From assembly GCF_000368625.1 (NCBI RefSeq), contig NZ_KB849576.1, positions 791,297-855,296 of the forward strand: a stretch of DNA of 64,000 nt, in the 5' to 3' direction. A program made the position numbers and the translations under genes. Each line of letters begins with the position of its first letter. The first letter of the stretch is position 1. A model generated the notes under the pieces. The model searched no databases. It was not told the DNA's origin and worked only from the letters and a program-made list of their open reading frames with translations. Below, in pieces: positions 1-9,065 of the stretch. This DNA comes from Acinetobacter schindleri CIP 107287. GTDB taxonomy: Bacteria > Pseudomonadota > Gammaproteobacteria > Pseudomonadales > Moraxellaceae.

Positions 1-93
1 TTACGGAATTAGGTCGCCCACTTACCCAAGTTACGCCTTAAATTTGGCTCAATTAGGGGCGCTTTGCATTTCAAATCTTTGTGCAACAAAGCC
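1..93 (+). mobile_element. Right end of an insertion sequence, cut by the window edge
   Basis: The segment ends at 93 with a sequence whose reverse complement begins GGCTTTGTTGCACAAAG, which resembles the terminal inverted repeats of IS5-family (IS903-group) elements. The first bases could be the last codons of a transposase (Leu-Arg-Asn, stop at 10-12). Frame 2 is also open from base 2 to 151 but matches nothing I recognise. The other end lies outside the window, so neither the paired repeat nor a target duplication can be checked. The family assignment rests on the end sequence alone. Confidence 0.4.
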
Positions 94-510
94 AAGGAAA
101 AATAACAATCAAATGCAAATATTGGCTAAATTAATCCTTGGCCTTGTTTAACTGAAGAAACGACTAGGCTGAGTATTTGTTGATTTTGCAATTAGTAGCT
201 TTCTAATTAATTTATATATTTATGAGAAGTCCTCAATTAGTTTAACAAGTACTTAAAGAAACATAAAACTAACGGGTAAGAACTATTAATATATATTTCC
301 TATACTTACATAAATCTATTCATAAGTTATCTTTAAATAGTTTAAAGAGAAAATATTTGGCTAAGGACTATAAAATGGTAATTAGAGATTGATCGGTTTA
401 ATTTTTTATTAATTTTCTATTAATTTTCTATAGTTAGATGAGATGTTTAAATTCTAAGGATCATTCTCCTTATATCTTGAATAGGGGAACACTAAAGCAA
501 GGAGATCGAT
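94..510. other. A+T-rich spacer without a recognisable gene
   Basis: This 417-base stretch between the IS tail and the small ORF at 511 has frequent stops in every frame. No hairpin followed by a T-run and no tRNA-like structure was seen. A tandem TTAATTTTCTAT duplication occurs around 408-431. It probably carries the promoter for the small ORF at 511, but no clear -35/-10 pair stood out. Confidence 0.5.
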
Positions 511-624
511 ATGTTCCAGTTCGTGCTTTGCTTATTTGGCCTACATAGTACCATTGAGTTTGAATGTACGGCTGATAGCGAAGAAATTAAGTTATGTCGC
601 GATTGCTTGAAAGAAATTAAATAG
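511..624 (+). CDS. Small hypothetical protein with a CxxxC motif (37 aa)
   Basis: A 37-codon ORF begins with ATG six bases downstream of a good Shine-Dalgarno sequence (AAGGAG at 499-504) and ends in TAG. The product has a hydrophobic start (MFQFVLCLFG) followed by a charged C-terminal half containing two Cys four residues apart (CRDCLKE gives C-x-x-C). No family is recognised. The ribosome-binding site is the main support. The paired Cys could bind metal or form a disulfide, but this is only inference. It sits alone between two IS elements, so it could also be a relic. Confidence 0.35.
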   Translation: MFQFVLCLFGLHSTIEFECTADSEEIKLCRDCLKEIK

Positions 625-780
625 GTTTAGTACAGTAGGGCTAGATACATTTGGATATAAAGTTACCCTGTTTCTTAAGGTGAAGTCAGGGCTGGTCTAT
701 TAGAAGCTAAAAAAATATTATTAAATATTCAATAGAAATTAGATCTCTTGCGAAAGTAAAAAATTGTTTATACTAGCCCC

Positions 781-1179
781 ATGAAATATGAAAATTTAAC
801 TCGATTTAATGATGGGGAATTTAAACGACTCGTTGGAGTTCCTCGTCCATTATTCTTAAAAATGGTATCGGTGTTACAACACGCTGAACTTGCCAAGAAA
901 AAATCTGGAAGACCTCATTCGTTGTGTTTAGAGGATCAATTGTTGTTAACTTTAAATTACTTACGCTGTTATAGAACTCAAATTGAGTTATCCGCTGACT
1001 ATAACCTAGCTGAAAGCAATGTGAATCGTACTATTCATAAAGTTGAAAATGCTCTGATTCAATCACGGATTTTCGCATTGCCTAAAAGGAATCAAAAGTT
1101 TAGTGAGGGGGATTATGTGATCGTTGATGTCACTGAGTCACAGATTGAGCATCCCAAAAAAACAAAGAAAATTCTATAG
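781..1179 (+). CDS. IS5-family transposase, first frame (helix-turn-helix and first Asp)
   Basis: This 132-aa frame gives the N-terminal part of the transposase: a helical DNA-binding region, and near residues 113-120 the motif VDVTES, which supplies the first catalytic Asp of the DDE triad in IS5-type enzymes. The frame runs into a stop shortly after a run of seven A at 1156-1162. The second frame overlaps it and continues the catalytic domain, so the active protein should be a fusion made by frameshifting or transcriptional slippage at this run. The frame change is +1 (equivalent to -2), not the -1 typical of IS3 elements. A simple inactivating indel is therefore also possible. Confidence 0.8.
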   Translation: MKYENLTRFNDGEFKRLVGVPRPLFLKMVSVLQHAELAKKKSGRPHSLCLEDQLLLTLNYLRCYRTQIELSADYNLAESNVNRTIHKVENALIQSRIFALPKRNQKFSEGDYVIVDVTESQIEHPKKTKKIL

Positions 1180-1594
1180 TGGTAAAAAGAAGAAACATAC
1201 GCTAAAAACACAGGTCATTTTTAACCCAAGACTAAAGCAAATTGTAAGTATACAGGTCGAAAGTGGCAGAAAACATGATCTGACGATTGCGCGTAAGTAT
1301 TTTAAGGAGATGATCATTTATCCTTGTATTATGGCAGATTTAGCCTATAAAGGATTTCATCAGATTAAGAGTAAGTTACTCATTCCAATCAAGAAACCTA
1401 AGAATTTATCATTACCCAAAATAGCAAAACAGATCAACCAAGAAATCAGTCGGCGTAGGATCACAATTGAACATATCAACGGCAAACTTAAATATTTTCG
1501 GATATTAACAGAACGCTATAGAAATAGACGGAAACGATTTGGTCTAAGAATGAATTTAATTGCTGGAATGGTGAACTGGACGCTCTTAAATTAA
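1124..1594 (+). CDS. IS5-family transposase, second frame (catalytic C-terminal part)
   Basis: This frame encodes the rest of the DDE domain. The second Asp lies in MADLAYKGF and the Glu in ITIEHINGKLKYFRIL, which carries the Y/R..E..K spacing typical of IS5 transposases. The first ~12 codons overlap the first frame, and real translation of this part probably begins at the A7 run (1156-1162) after frameshifting. It ends at 1594, the first base of the right inverted repeat, so coding sequence nearly fills the element. Confidence 0.8.
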   Translation: MMSLSHRLSIPKKQRKFYSGKKKKHTLKTQVIFNPRLKQIVSIQVESGRKHDLTIARKYFKEMIIYPCIMADLAYKGFHQIKSKLLIPIKKPKNLSLPKIAKQINQEISRRRITIEHINGKLKYFRILTERYRNRRKRFGLRMNLIAGMVNWTLLN

Positions 1595-1859
1595 CTTTCG
1601 CAAGAGATCTATTAATAATGATAAATCTTTGTACGTGGTTCAATGATTTTGATGAAAATGATCATGGTGAATAATGAAAGTCAAATTTTTAAAGCCGTGT
1701 GTCGATTTAATAATAGAAAAGACAATTAACTTGAGTCATGAGATTTAATCTGAATTAATAAAGTGCAAATATTTTAAAATTTCTAGTAACCCTTTATATT
1801 TAGGATTGAATGTTAAGATAAGCTACAATATAAGCAACAAGAAGTCAGAGTGCACTTTA

Positions 1860-1943
1860 ATGACTAAACTTGAAATATTGATAACTTTATTGGCTATCAT
1901 AATTATTAGTACAGTGATCTACGTATTGGCCCATACTTTGTAA
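1860..1943 (+). CDS. Tiny single-span membrane protein (27 aa)
   Basis: A 27-codon ORF encodes a short charged N-terminus (MTKLE), one ~20-residue hydrophobic helix rich in Ile and Leu, and a short tail (YVLAHTL). The TAA stop is followed within three bases by a rho-independent terminator. A TACAATATA stretch about 35 bases upstream could be a -10 box, making a compact promoter-ORF-terminator unit. The ribosome-binding site is weak. The layout resembles single-helix regulatory or toxin-like mini-proteins, but no family is recognised. Confidence 0.45.
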   Translation: MTKLEILITLLAIIIISTVIYVLAHTL

Positions 1944-1945
1944 TT

Positions 1946-1971
1946 AAACCTCCTTTGGGAGGTTTTTTTAT
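1946..1971 (+). terminator. Rho-independent terminator after the 27-aa ORF
   Basis: An 8-bp perfect stem AAACCTCC/GGAGGTTT (1946-1953 with 1958-1965) with a 4-base loop is followed directly by a T-run. Confidence 0.85.
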
Positions 1972-2282
1972 GAAGTGTTATTTTTGGGTACTTGTTAATA
2001 TAAAGCTGTAATGAACCAAAAGCTCATAAAAATATACCAAGGATCAAATGTTAATGAAATAGGATGAATATTCTTATTGATAATTAGAAGCTTCTGACAT
2101 TATTCGAGGTATGACAATGATTTAATTAACAAAAAATTGGATAAAATTTTGGAAAAGTAATTTCGTAAAATTTACAAAAAATAAACTTTATAGATTGTTG
2201 AGTCGAGATGAAGACAAACGAATACAATGTGATTCATTCTTAAATCTTTTAAGTTTATAAATCATTAGGTAAGCCTATTTTA
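1972..2282. other. Spacer upstream of the MFS transporter gene
   Basis: This 311-base A+T-rich stretch has no credible ORF. It should contain the promoter of the downstream transporter gene, but I could not single out -35/-10 boxes with confidence. Confidence 0.4.
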
Positions 2283-3449
2283 ATGCTCAATCTTCCCATC
2301 CAGTCGCGACTTGGCGGATTCTATTTCTGTTATTACGCCATTGTAGGCGCATTCATGCCATTCTGGAGTTTGTATCTTGAAGATCAAGGTTTCAGCTATT
2401 CAGAGATCGGGATTCTATCTTCAATTGCCATTGTCACTCGCTTTTTTGCACCCCTCATTTGGGGCTGGATTGCTGACAAATCTGGCAAACGCATGTTGCT
2501 GGTGCGCATTGCTACTTGGATGGAAGCCTGTATCTGGTTCATGATTTTTATCGTTCCTAACAGCTTTCAGTCTGTGGCATTGCTGATGCTAATTTTTAGC
2601 TTTTTCCAAAATGCGATTCTGGCGCAATTTGAAGGTGTGACGCTTTTCTGGCTCGGAGAAAAACGTGCCGAGCTATATGGCAAAGTGCGTAAATGGGGAT
2701 CGGTGGGTTTTATTGTTGGTGTTTTTGCTGTTGGAGCAATATTTGAAATTATCCCGGTCAGTATGCTGCCAGTATTATTACTGTGTATTTCATTTCTTGC
2801 TTTTATCTGGTCCTTTAGCATTAAGGAACCTTCGACGGCGCCATTTGCACAAAAACAGCTTGAACCGTTATGGCCAATCTTGAAACGGCCAGTGGTTTAC
2901 AGTTTTTTCATCATTGAGCTGATTATGCTGTTTTCCCATGCGCCATTTTATAGCTTCTATAGCAATTTTCTCAGTCAGCATGGATATACTACCAGTCAGA
3001 TTGGACTGCTATGGTCGGTTGGTGTGATTGCGGAAATCATCATGTTTGCTTATGCGACTTTATTTTTTAATCGCTGGTCGTGGCGAACACTGGTAATAAT
3101 CTGTTTGTTGCTAACAGGATTGCGTTGGCTGATTGTAGGTCTGCTGCCTTCGTTATTTATAGTGCAGTTTATGGCACAATGTATTCATGCTTTTAGTTTT
3201 GGCCTGTTTCATATGATTGCGATGCGGGTGATTTTCCAGAATTTCTCGGCAGGACAGCAGGGGCGAGGTCAAGCACTCTATAGCACCATGTGGGGGATTG
3301 GCGTCGCTAGTGGCAGTATTCTTGCTGGTCAGTACTGGGATCAATTTGGCGGTGCGACTATCTTTATATATGCCGCTGTGGCTACGCTAATGGGTTTACT
3401 ATTTTTATCTGGTTTACCCAATCAGGTGGAACCCACAAAGTCCACCTGA
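2283..3449 (+). CDS. MFS transporter of the MFS_1-like (HcaT/LacY-type) group
   Basis: The 388-aa product is hydrophobic throughout, with about twelve predicted membrane spans in two halves, as in the major facilitator superfamily. The N-terminus (GGFYFCYYAIVGAFMPFWSLYL) and the loop between spans 2 and 3 (GWIADKSGKR), with its Asp and basic residues, match the MFS signature and look like the 3-phenylpropionate transporter HcaT group. The substrate cannot be read from sequence. It is a single gene that converges on the amidase gene with only 19 bases between stop codons. Confidence 0.85.
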   Translation: MLNLPIQSRLGGFYFCYYAIVGAFMPFWSLYLEDQGFSYSEIGILSSIAIVTRFFAPLIWGWIADKSGKRMLLVRIATWMEACIWFMIFIVPNSFQSVALLMLIFSFFQNAILAQFEGVTLFWLGEKRAELYGKVRKWGSVGFIVGVFAVGAIFEIIPVSMLPVLLLCISFLAFIWSFSIKEPSTAPFAQKQLEPLWPILKRPVVYSFFIIELIMLFSHAPFYSFYSNFLSQHGYTTSQIGLLWSVGVIAEIIMFAYATLFFNRWSWRTLVIICLLLTGLRWLIVGLLPSLFIVQFMAQCIHAFSFGLFHMIAMRVIFQNFSAGQQGRGQALYSTMWGIGVASGSILAGQYWDQFGGATIFIYAAVATLMGLLFLSGLPNQVEPTKST

Positions 3450-3468
3450 AATAATGATTCTTGAATTA

Positions 3469-4959
3469 TTAGATCTGAATATCTTTATAACGATCGAACC
3501 ATGGTTGCGCTTCTTCTAGTTGCGCAGCCAGTTGTAATAACAGATCTTCACGAGCAAACGGCGCGATAAATTGAGATCCTAATGGTAGATTCTGCTCGTT
3601 CCAGTATAGTGGTACTGACATGGCGGGTAGGCCAGTGATATTGGATAACTGGGTAAATGGCACCCATTTCAGGTTTTCCTTGACGATCTGATCAATCAGT
3701 TTACCCTGCGCCAATAGATGTGCCCTTCCCATACCCAGTAATGCTTTCATAATCGGTTTTTGCCAAGCGGGTGTTTTTACTTCACCATTGCGTGGAGCCA
3801 CCGATGCCGTTGCTGGTGTCAGGTATAAATCATAGCAATCAAAGAAATGATTCATCTGGGAAACATAGACACCCCAGTTGTTCAGATTCTGGATGTATTC
3901 AATCGCCGTGGTCTTGGCACCAAAAGCACATAACACCAGAGAATCTAGCTCAAAATCAGTTGATTTAGACGGATATTGCCTACGGATTTCCTCAAGCATA
4001 TAAGAGAACTGACTGAACCAGGTGGTAATAAAATCCTTAGCCAATTGCATCCCGTCAATCGCTGGATGATCTTCAATTACCTCATGACCTAATGATTCCA
4101 AAATTTTCACTGTCTGTTCGATGGCCTGAACTGCATCTTTGGAGATTTTGGTGCCAATAGGAGATTTGGTATTGAATGCAATTTTCAGTTTTTTCGGTGG
4201 TTGCTGAATAATATCTAGATAATGCGCATGTGGCCGTTCGATCTTGAACATGGAATGATGATCTTCACCATGCGTAGCATCCAGCATCGCAGCGCTGTCA
4301 CGAACGGTTTTGGTCAGAACGTGCTGAATTGCTGCCCCATGCATGGCTTCACTCATTTGTGGTCCCCAAGGTGTACGTCCCCGGCTTGGTTTCAAACCAA
4401 ACAGACCGCAATAAGAAGCAGGAATTCGAATCGAACCACCGCCATCTCCCGCACCCGCAATCGGCACGATCCCCCCGGCAACAGCAGAAGCAGAACCACC
4501 CGATGAACCGCCACTGTTATGGGCTAAGTTCCAGGGATTTTTACAGCTACCCCAGGCATCTGGCTCGGTAATGCCTTTGATTCCAAATTCAGGTGCATTG
4601 GTACGGCCAAAAGTTACAATGCCGGATTTTTCCCAGCGATTCACAATTTCCGCATTGGTATCCGGAATATAGCCAATACGTTTAAAGCCAGTACAGCCAT
4701 AAGAAGTCGGATAACCGGCATACTCTTGAAACAGGTCTTTAACCAGGAAGGGCACACCTGCAAAAGGACCTGATAAATTTGTCTCAGTACGTTTTAAGGC
4801 ATAATCATGCATCGGGATAACGATGGCATTTAATTCAGGATTGACCTGATTACTGCGTTCTAAAGCAATATTCAGCAACTCGGAAGCATGGATTTCTTTT
4901 TTTGCGACCAGCTCGGCCAGTCCCAGACCATCATAGCTAAGATATTCCTGATAATTCAT
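3469..4959 (-). CDS. Amidase-signature family hydrolase
   Basis: The 496-aa product carries the full amidase signature. Lys74 lies in PFLVKDLF, the Gly/Ser-rich loop GGSSGGSA is at residues 150-157, and Ser176 lies in GDGGGSIRIP. Together these form the Ser-cisSer-Lys triad. Length fits stand-alone amidases rather than GatA, and no gatB/gatC neighbours are present. The substrate (aryl or aliphatic amide) is unknown. It is followed by the diguanylate cyclase gene upstream on the same strand with a 36-base gap, so the two may be co-transcribed. Confidence 0.9.
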   Translation of the reverse strand: MNYQEYLSYDGLGLAELVAKKEIHASELLNIALERSNQVNPELNAIVIPMHDYALKRTETNLSGPFAGVPFLVKDLFQEYAGYPTSYGCTGFKRIGYIPDTNAEIVNRWEKSGIVTFGRTNAPEFGIKGITEPDAWGSCKNPWNLAHNSGGSSGGSASAVAGGIVPIAGAGDGGGSIRIPASYCGLFGLKPSRGRTPWGPQMSEAMHGAAIQHVLTKTVRDSAAMLDATHGEDHHSMFKIERPHAHYLDIIQQPPKKLKIAFNTKSPIGTKISKDAVQAIEQTVKILESLGHEVIEDHPAIDGMQLAKDFITTWFSQFSYMLEEIRRQYPSKSTDFELDSLVLCAFGAKTTAIEYIQNLNNWGVYVSQMNHFFDCYDLYLTPATASVAPRNGEVKTPAWQKPIMKALLGMGRAHLLAQGKLIDQIVKENLKWVPFTQLSNITGLPAMSVPLYWNEQNLPLGSQFIAPFAREDLLLQLAAQLEEAQPWFDRYKDIQI

Positions 4960-4995
4960 GACATTCCCTGTTTGAATAAATAAAAGTTAAAAATT

Positions 4996-6423
4996 TTAAG
5001 ATGCAAGTACGACCTGATTACGACCCATATGCTTGGCCTGATAAAGCGCCTGATCTGCAATATTGATCAGATCCTGCAATTCGGTCTGTTGTGGTGCTTC
5101 CTGATGGGTAATACCCAAACTTACCGTGATATGCACCGATTTGCCATGTTCCAGATAAATTGGTGTTTGCTGTACCAGCTCACGGATACGTTCAGCCACC
5201 CAATGCGCTTCATCGTGCTCTATATCCCACATTAAGACGACAAACTCTTCACCACCAATCCGGGCAAACAGATCGCAGCTACGCAGATTGGTACGCACCA
5301 ATTCAGAGAATTGCTGTAAAACTGCATCACCAACATGATGGCCGTATTGATCATTTAAGCGTTTAAAGTAATCAATATCCAGCATAATAAGAGAGAACGA
5401 CAATTTTCTAGACTGTTTCAGTAAACTTTCACCTTCTTTAAAGAAGTAATGGCGGTTCATGGTACGGGTTAAACTGTCATAATTGGCGAGATAAAGCACA
5501 TGTTTATACAGCTCATTCCGGTTTTGGCTGATAATGCACAGAATCAGTGGTGCCAGTGCCAGCATAAACAGGCCGATGCGTAAGGACACAAAAGTCGTAG
5601 AATCTGCCAGGGTTTGATCAGCCAGATAGATCTGTGTCAGGCTGCTATAAGTGGTGATCAGAACCAGTGTATTAATAATCGAGATTGTAAAAATACGATA
5701 AGTGAGTGCTGCCCAGATTAAGGCGGCCAGAGGATAGATTAATGCGCCAGGCCCGGCAAAAATATGAGTTAAGACCACACAGACCGCGACAGTGATCATC
5801 GGAAAAAAATAACTGAAAGAATAAGATTTTTTCCTGCGATTTTTCGCAAAATAACGAATTTGCTTGGCCGTAGGGAATGCCAGTACCAAGGGCAGGATGA
5901 TAATATAGTTAACCATTTCCCCAGTCCACCACAGGAAAAAGTCAATTTTCATGTTTTCCGGAGTGATAAAGGAACCGGGGATATTCACCAGAGTAATCAC
6001 TGCAAATGCTGCGCTGGCAAGACATCCTGCGAAGGCACAGATACCGAATAGATGAATAAAGGTAAACCCGCTGTTGTAGTACTTATAATTAATTTTGAAA
6101 TAGCGAATACAGAATAGGGAAACGATAGTGCTTAACAGATTTGAAAGTGTCAGAAAAAAGCTTTGTAGAAAAAAGTCACCTGTGAGCAGGTCTGCAAACA
6201 TATAAGCACTGAACGCACCTAGCCAGCCACCTTTATTGTTGAGCTGTGGAAAGCGTAAAAAGAAGGCGAGTAGGGCTGCATTGGCTGGCCATAAAAATGC
6301 TAAATAGCCGGTTGGTCGCGTTGCAATGCCAATAAAGCTACAGATAAGAATTAACAGCGCAATAATGAGATATGCAGAGCTATCCGGATCCAGTTGTTTT
6401 TCTTTAAAATCAGCAAATCGCAA
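4996..6423 (-). CDS. Membrane-bound GGDEF diguanylate cyclase (MASE1-like sensor)
   Basis: The 475-aa protein has an N-terminal half of about eight to nine hydrophobic segments (residues ~15-300) resembling the MASE1 integral membrane sensor domain. A C-terminal GGDEF domain follows (residues ~310-475). The active-site motif is GGEEF near residue 391, a catalytically competent variant. RSCD five residues before it forms the RxxD inhibitory I-site. No EAL domain is present. It should therefore make cyclic di-GMP with product feedback inhibition in response to an unknown membrane signal. Confidence 0.9.
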   Translation of the reverse strand: MRFADFKEKQLDPDSSAYLIIALLILICSFIGIATRPTGYLAFLWPANAALLAFFLRFPQLNNKGGWLGAFSAYMFADLLTGDFFLQSFFLTLSNLLSTIVSLFCIRYFKINYKYYNSGFTFIHLFGICAFAGCLASAAFAVITLVNIPGSFITPENMKIDFFLWWTGEMVNYIIILPLVLAFPTAKQIRYFAKNRRKKSYSFSYFFPMITVAVCVVLTHIFAGPGALIYPLAALIWAALTYRIFTISIINTLVLITTYSSLTQIYLADQTLADSTTFVSLRIGLFMLALAPLILCIISQNRNELYKHVLYLANYDSLTRTMNRHYFFKEGESLLKQSRKLSFSLIMLDIDYFKRLNDQYGHHVGDAVLQQFSELVRTNLRSCDLFARIGGEEFVVLMWDIEHDEAHWVAERIRELVQQTPIYLEHGKSVHITVSLGITHQEAPQQTELQDLINIADQALYQAKHMGRNQVVLAS

Positions 6424-6701
6424 AATGAAGCTACCTTAGTATATTTACAATGAAAAATCACATGCTGTTTTTTTAGTTAAATAAGCTTTGAGATCTTTCT
6501 TTTTGTTTTTGATTGTTTGTAATTTAATCAATACTTAAAATCGCATAAGTACAAAATATAAACAAAATAATGTGGAAAAGAAATGGCTATTATGTATCTA
6601 GCTGATATTTTTATTTAAGTAGATGAAATGATTTTTCGCCATACTCCCCACTGTCAAAAATATGCTAAGTTAGGGACAATCCAAGGAATACTATTTTTAA
6701 T

Positions 6702-7178
6702 ATGAAAAAAACATGTCTAAGCCTTATGCTGCTTACCTTAACCACCTGGGCGATGGCTGCAGATATAAATAAAAATACCCAAACAGCAGCACAAGCTTCA
6801 GCTGTTGCCAATACCTTCCGTATCGTAACACGTCCTGAAATCATGGGCTTATGGGGAATGGAAATCCCGACTAACCGCAAGTGTGTTGAATATTATAATT
6901 TTAAAAGTGATAACAATGTGATTATTAAAAGTGGTGATGAATGGTCATCAGGCATCTATGACTATCAGTTGCCGCAAGATACCACCGCTCAGGTTCCGGC
7001 CTTAATTCTTCAGGTGAAATATGACAATAACCAGAAAGACTGTTCTGGCAATCAAGAAGATCAGTCCGGTGAAGTCTCACAGTATTTTGTGAAATGGCAG
7101 AATCCACATACGATTAATTTCTGTGCCACTGAAAAGGCAGAGCAGTGTTTTGCAACTTTAAGACGTATTCTTCCTTAG
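6702..7178 (+). CDS. Exported hypothetical protein (158 aa)
   Basis: The product starts with a clear signal peptide (MKKTCLSLMLLTLTTWAMAAD, cleavage probably after AMA), so it is probably periplasmic. The mature part contains five Cys (CVEYYNF, KDCSG, NFCATE, EQCFATL and others), which may form disulfides, and no recognisable catalytic motif. The family is not recognised. It is a single gene, divergent from the diguanylate cyclase and followed by a strong bidirectional terminator. Confidence 0.75.
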   Translation: MKKTCLSLMLLTLTTWAMAADINKNTQTAAQASAVANTFRIVTRPEIMGLWGMEIPTNRKCVEYYNFKSDNNVIIKSGDEWSSGIYDYQLPQDTTAQVPALILQVKYDNNQKDCSGNQEDQSGEVSQYFVKWQNPHTINFCATEKAEQCFATLRRILP

Positions 7179-7196
7179 GGTCGTATTACAGACAAT

Positions 7197-7228
7197 AAAA
7201 AACCGCTGAATGATCAGCGGTTTTTTTT
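7197..7228. terminator. Bidirectional terminator between convergent genes
   Basis: The stem AACCGCTGA/TCAGCGGTT (7201-7209 with 7214-7222) with a 4-base loop is extended by an A-run on the left and a T-run on the right. It can therefore terminate both the 158-aa gene and the aroQ-accBC operon on the other strand. Confidence 0.9.
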
Positions 7229-7246
7229 AAGGATACTGAAAGAGGA

Positions 7247-8611
7247 TTAAGCCTTTTCTTCAGCACCTTCAAGTTGTTTAAGCAGATGTTTTTCGAGATA
7301 GTGAATATCCATTGCCTGCTCACAGAAGTTCACATCCTGAAGGATCAGATCTTTATGCAGCGGGATATTGGTCTTGATGCCAGTCAGAATCATTTCATCA
7401 AGTGCCTGCTTCATACGGGCAATGGCTGTTTCACGATCTTTACCATGTGCAATCAGCTTGGCAATCATTGAGTCATAATATGGTGGAATGCTATAACCTG
7501 GGTAGATATGCGAATCTAAACGGATACCTGCGCCACCTGGGGTGTAAAATGTCTCAATCATGCCCGGAGACGGCATAAAGGTAGATGGATCTTCCGCATT
7601 AATACGGCATTCGATCGCATGACCTTTAACAACGACATCTTCTTGCTGAATATCCAGACCCAGACCGGCTGCGACACGAAGCTGTTGTTCAATGATGTCA
7701 ACACCAGTTACCATTTCAGTGACAGGATGTTCTACCTGAACACGGGTATTCATTTCAATAAAGAAGAATTCGCCGTCTTCAAACAGGAATTCAAATGTAC
7801 CCGCACCGCGGTATTGCATTAACTTACATGCATTCACGCAAGCTTCCAGAATGTCAGCACGTGCCTGTTCAGGCAGATTTGGTGCAGGAGCTTCTTCTAG
7901 TACTTTCTGGTGACGGCGCTGTAAAGAACAGTCACGGTCATACAAATGGATCGCATGGCCATTACCATCGCCCAAGATCTGTACTTCAACATGACGTGGC
8001 TTTTGCAGGAAGCGTTCCATATAAACCGTATCATCGCCGAACCACATTTCTGCATCACGTTGTGCCGCTTGTACAGACTCAAGCAGGGTATCCACGCGTT
8101 CAACGATACGCATACCACGTCCGCCACCACCCGCAGCAGCTTTTACGATCAGCGGGAAGCCGATTTCTTTGGCTTCAGCAAGGGCATTGTGGATGGTTAC
8201 TGCATGATCACAGCCTGGTACTGTTGGTACGCCGGCTTTTTTCATGGCAATAATGGCAGAAACCTTATTACCCATCAGGCGAATGTGTTCAGGACGTGGG
8301 CCAATAAAAATAAAGCCAGAACTTTCAATAATTTCAGCAAATTCAGCATTTTCAGACAGGAAACCATAACCTGGGTGGATCGCATCCGCACCAGTAATCT
8401 CAGCTGCTGTGATAATTGCTGGAATATTTAGGTAACTGTCACTGCTTGCGCCAGGACCGATACATACTGCTTCATCGCAGAAACGTAGATGCATCAAGTC
8501 CTTGTCAGCATCTGAATAGACACCGACAGTTTTAATTCCTAAAGTTTTGCAAGCTCGGGTGATGCGCAGGGCAATTTCACCACGGTTTGCAATTAAAACT
8601 TTTTGCAACAT
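7247..8611 (-). CDS. accC: Acetyl-CoA carboxylase biotin carboxylase subunit
   Basis: The 454-aa length matches AccC (~450 aa). It has the N-terminal biotin carboxylase fold ([13 protein letters not shown]), the ATP-grasp glycine-rich loop ([14 protein letters not shown], residues ~158-171) and the catalytic segment [14 protein letters not shown]. It performs the ATP-dependent carboxylation of the biotin carried by AccB, the first step of fatty-acid synthesis. It is the last gene of an aroQ-accB-accC operon, 21 bases after accB. Confidence 0.97.
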   Translation of the reverse strand: MLQKVLIANRGEIALRITRACKTLGIKTVGVYSDADKDLMHLRFCDEAVCIGPGASSDSYLNIPAIITAAEITGADAIHPGYGFLSENAEFAEIIESSGFIFIGPRPEHIRLMGNKVSAIIAMKKAGVPTVPGCDHAVTIHNALAEAKEIGFPLIVKAAAGGGGRGMRIVERVDTLLESVQAAQRDAEMWFGDDTVYMERFLQKPRHVEVQILGDGNGHAIHLYDRDCSLQRRHQKVLEEAPAPNLPEQARADILEACVNACKLMQYRGAGTFEFLFEDGEFFFIEMNTRVQVEHPVTEMVTGVDIIEQQLRVAAGLGLDIQQEDVVVKGHAIECRINAEDPSTFMPSPGMIETFYTPGGAGIRLDSHIYPGYSIPPYYDSMIAKLIAHGKDRETAIARMKQALDEMILTGIKTNIPLHKDLILQDVNFCEQAMDIHYLEKHLLKQLEGAEEKA

Positions 8612-8632
8612 TATTATGAATCCCCGAGGTGA

Positions 8633-9049
8633 TTAAGCGCGGTAACGGAAAAGTGGCTGACCGAACTGAATCACTTCACCATTTTTCACCAGAATTTCTT
8701 CAATCACACCGCTTTGAGTTGCTTCAATCGGGTTCATGATTTTCATGGCTTCAATAATGCCAAGTGTTTCACCCGCAGAGACAGTTTGACCCACTTTCAC
8801 AAATGGTGCTTCGCCTGGACTTGGTGCTGCATAGAACACACCAACCATCGGAGATTTTTCCACAGCACCACGTGGAGATTTTGCAGCAGATACATCAGCT
8901 GCAGGTGCAGGCATTGCAGGAACAGCTGCTGCAACCACTGGATTGCGACGAGTCAGGGCAATGGATTGATCTCCTTCCTTAACTTCGATCGCCTGTAAGT
9001 CAGACTCAATCATCAGGTCGATGAGTTTCTTGATTTTACGGATATCCAT
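8633..9049 (-). CDS. accB: Biotin carboxyl carrier protein of acetyl-CoA carboxylase
   Basis: The 138-aa product has an N-terminal helix typical of BCCP (MDIRKIKKLIDLM), an Ala/Pro-rich linker (residues ~38-60) and a C-terminal biotinyl domain. The biotinylation motif is EAMKIMNPI, with Lys103 as the attachment site. It is directly upstream of accC and 16 bases after aroQ on the same strand. Confidence 0.97.
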   Translation of the reverse strand: MDIRKIKKLIDLMIESDLQAIEVKEGDQSIALTRRNPVVAAAVPAMPAPAADVSAAKSPRGAVEKSPMVGVFYAAPSPGEAPFVKVGQTVSAGETLGIIEAMKIMNPIEATQSGVIEEILVKNGEVIQFGQPLFRYRA

Positions 9050-9065
9050 GAGACAGTATTCCTAA

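Larger units (their letters stand above)
741..1610 (+). mobile_element. IS5-family insertion sequence, complete
   Basis: The element is bounded by perfect 17-bp inverted repeats (AGATCTCTTGCGAAAGT at 741-757 and its reverse complement at 1594-1610). It is flanked by a 3-bp direct repeat ATT (738-740 and 1611-1613), a likely target duplication. Inside are two overlapping transposase frames. The 870-bp length, the two-frame layout and the D-D-E residues fit the frameshifted IS5 subgroups. Perfect ends and an intact duplication suggest a recent insertion. Confidence 0.85.

Noticed and set aside
2..151. Open frame of 49 codons at the window start
   Set aside because: It overlaps the probable IS end and shows no known motif; open frames of this length occur by chance.
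1675..1749. 24-codon ORF downstream of the IS5 element
   Set aside because: Short, no ribosome-binding site, no terminator, and the composition is that of the surrounding spacer.
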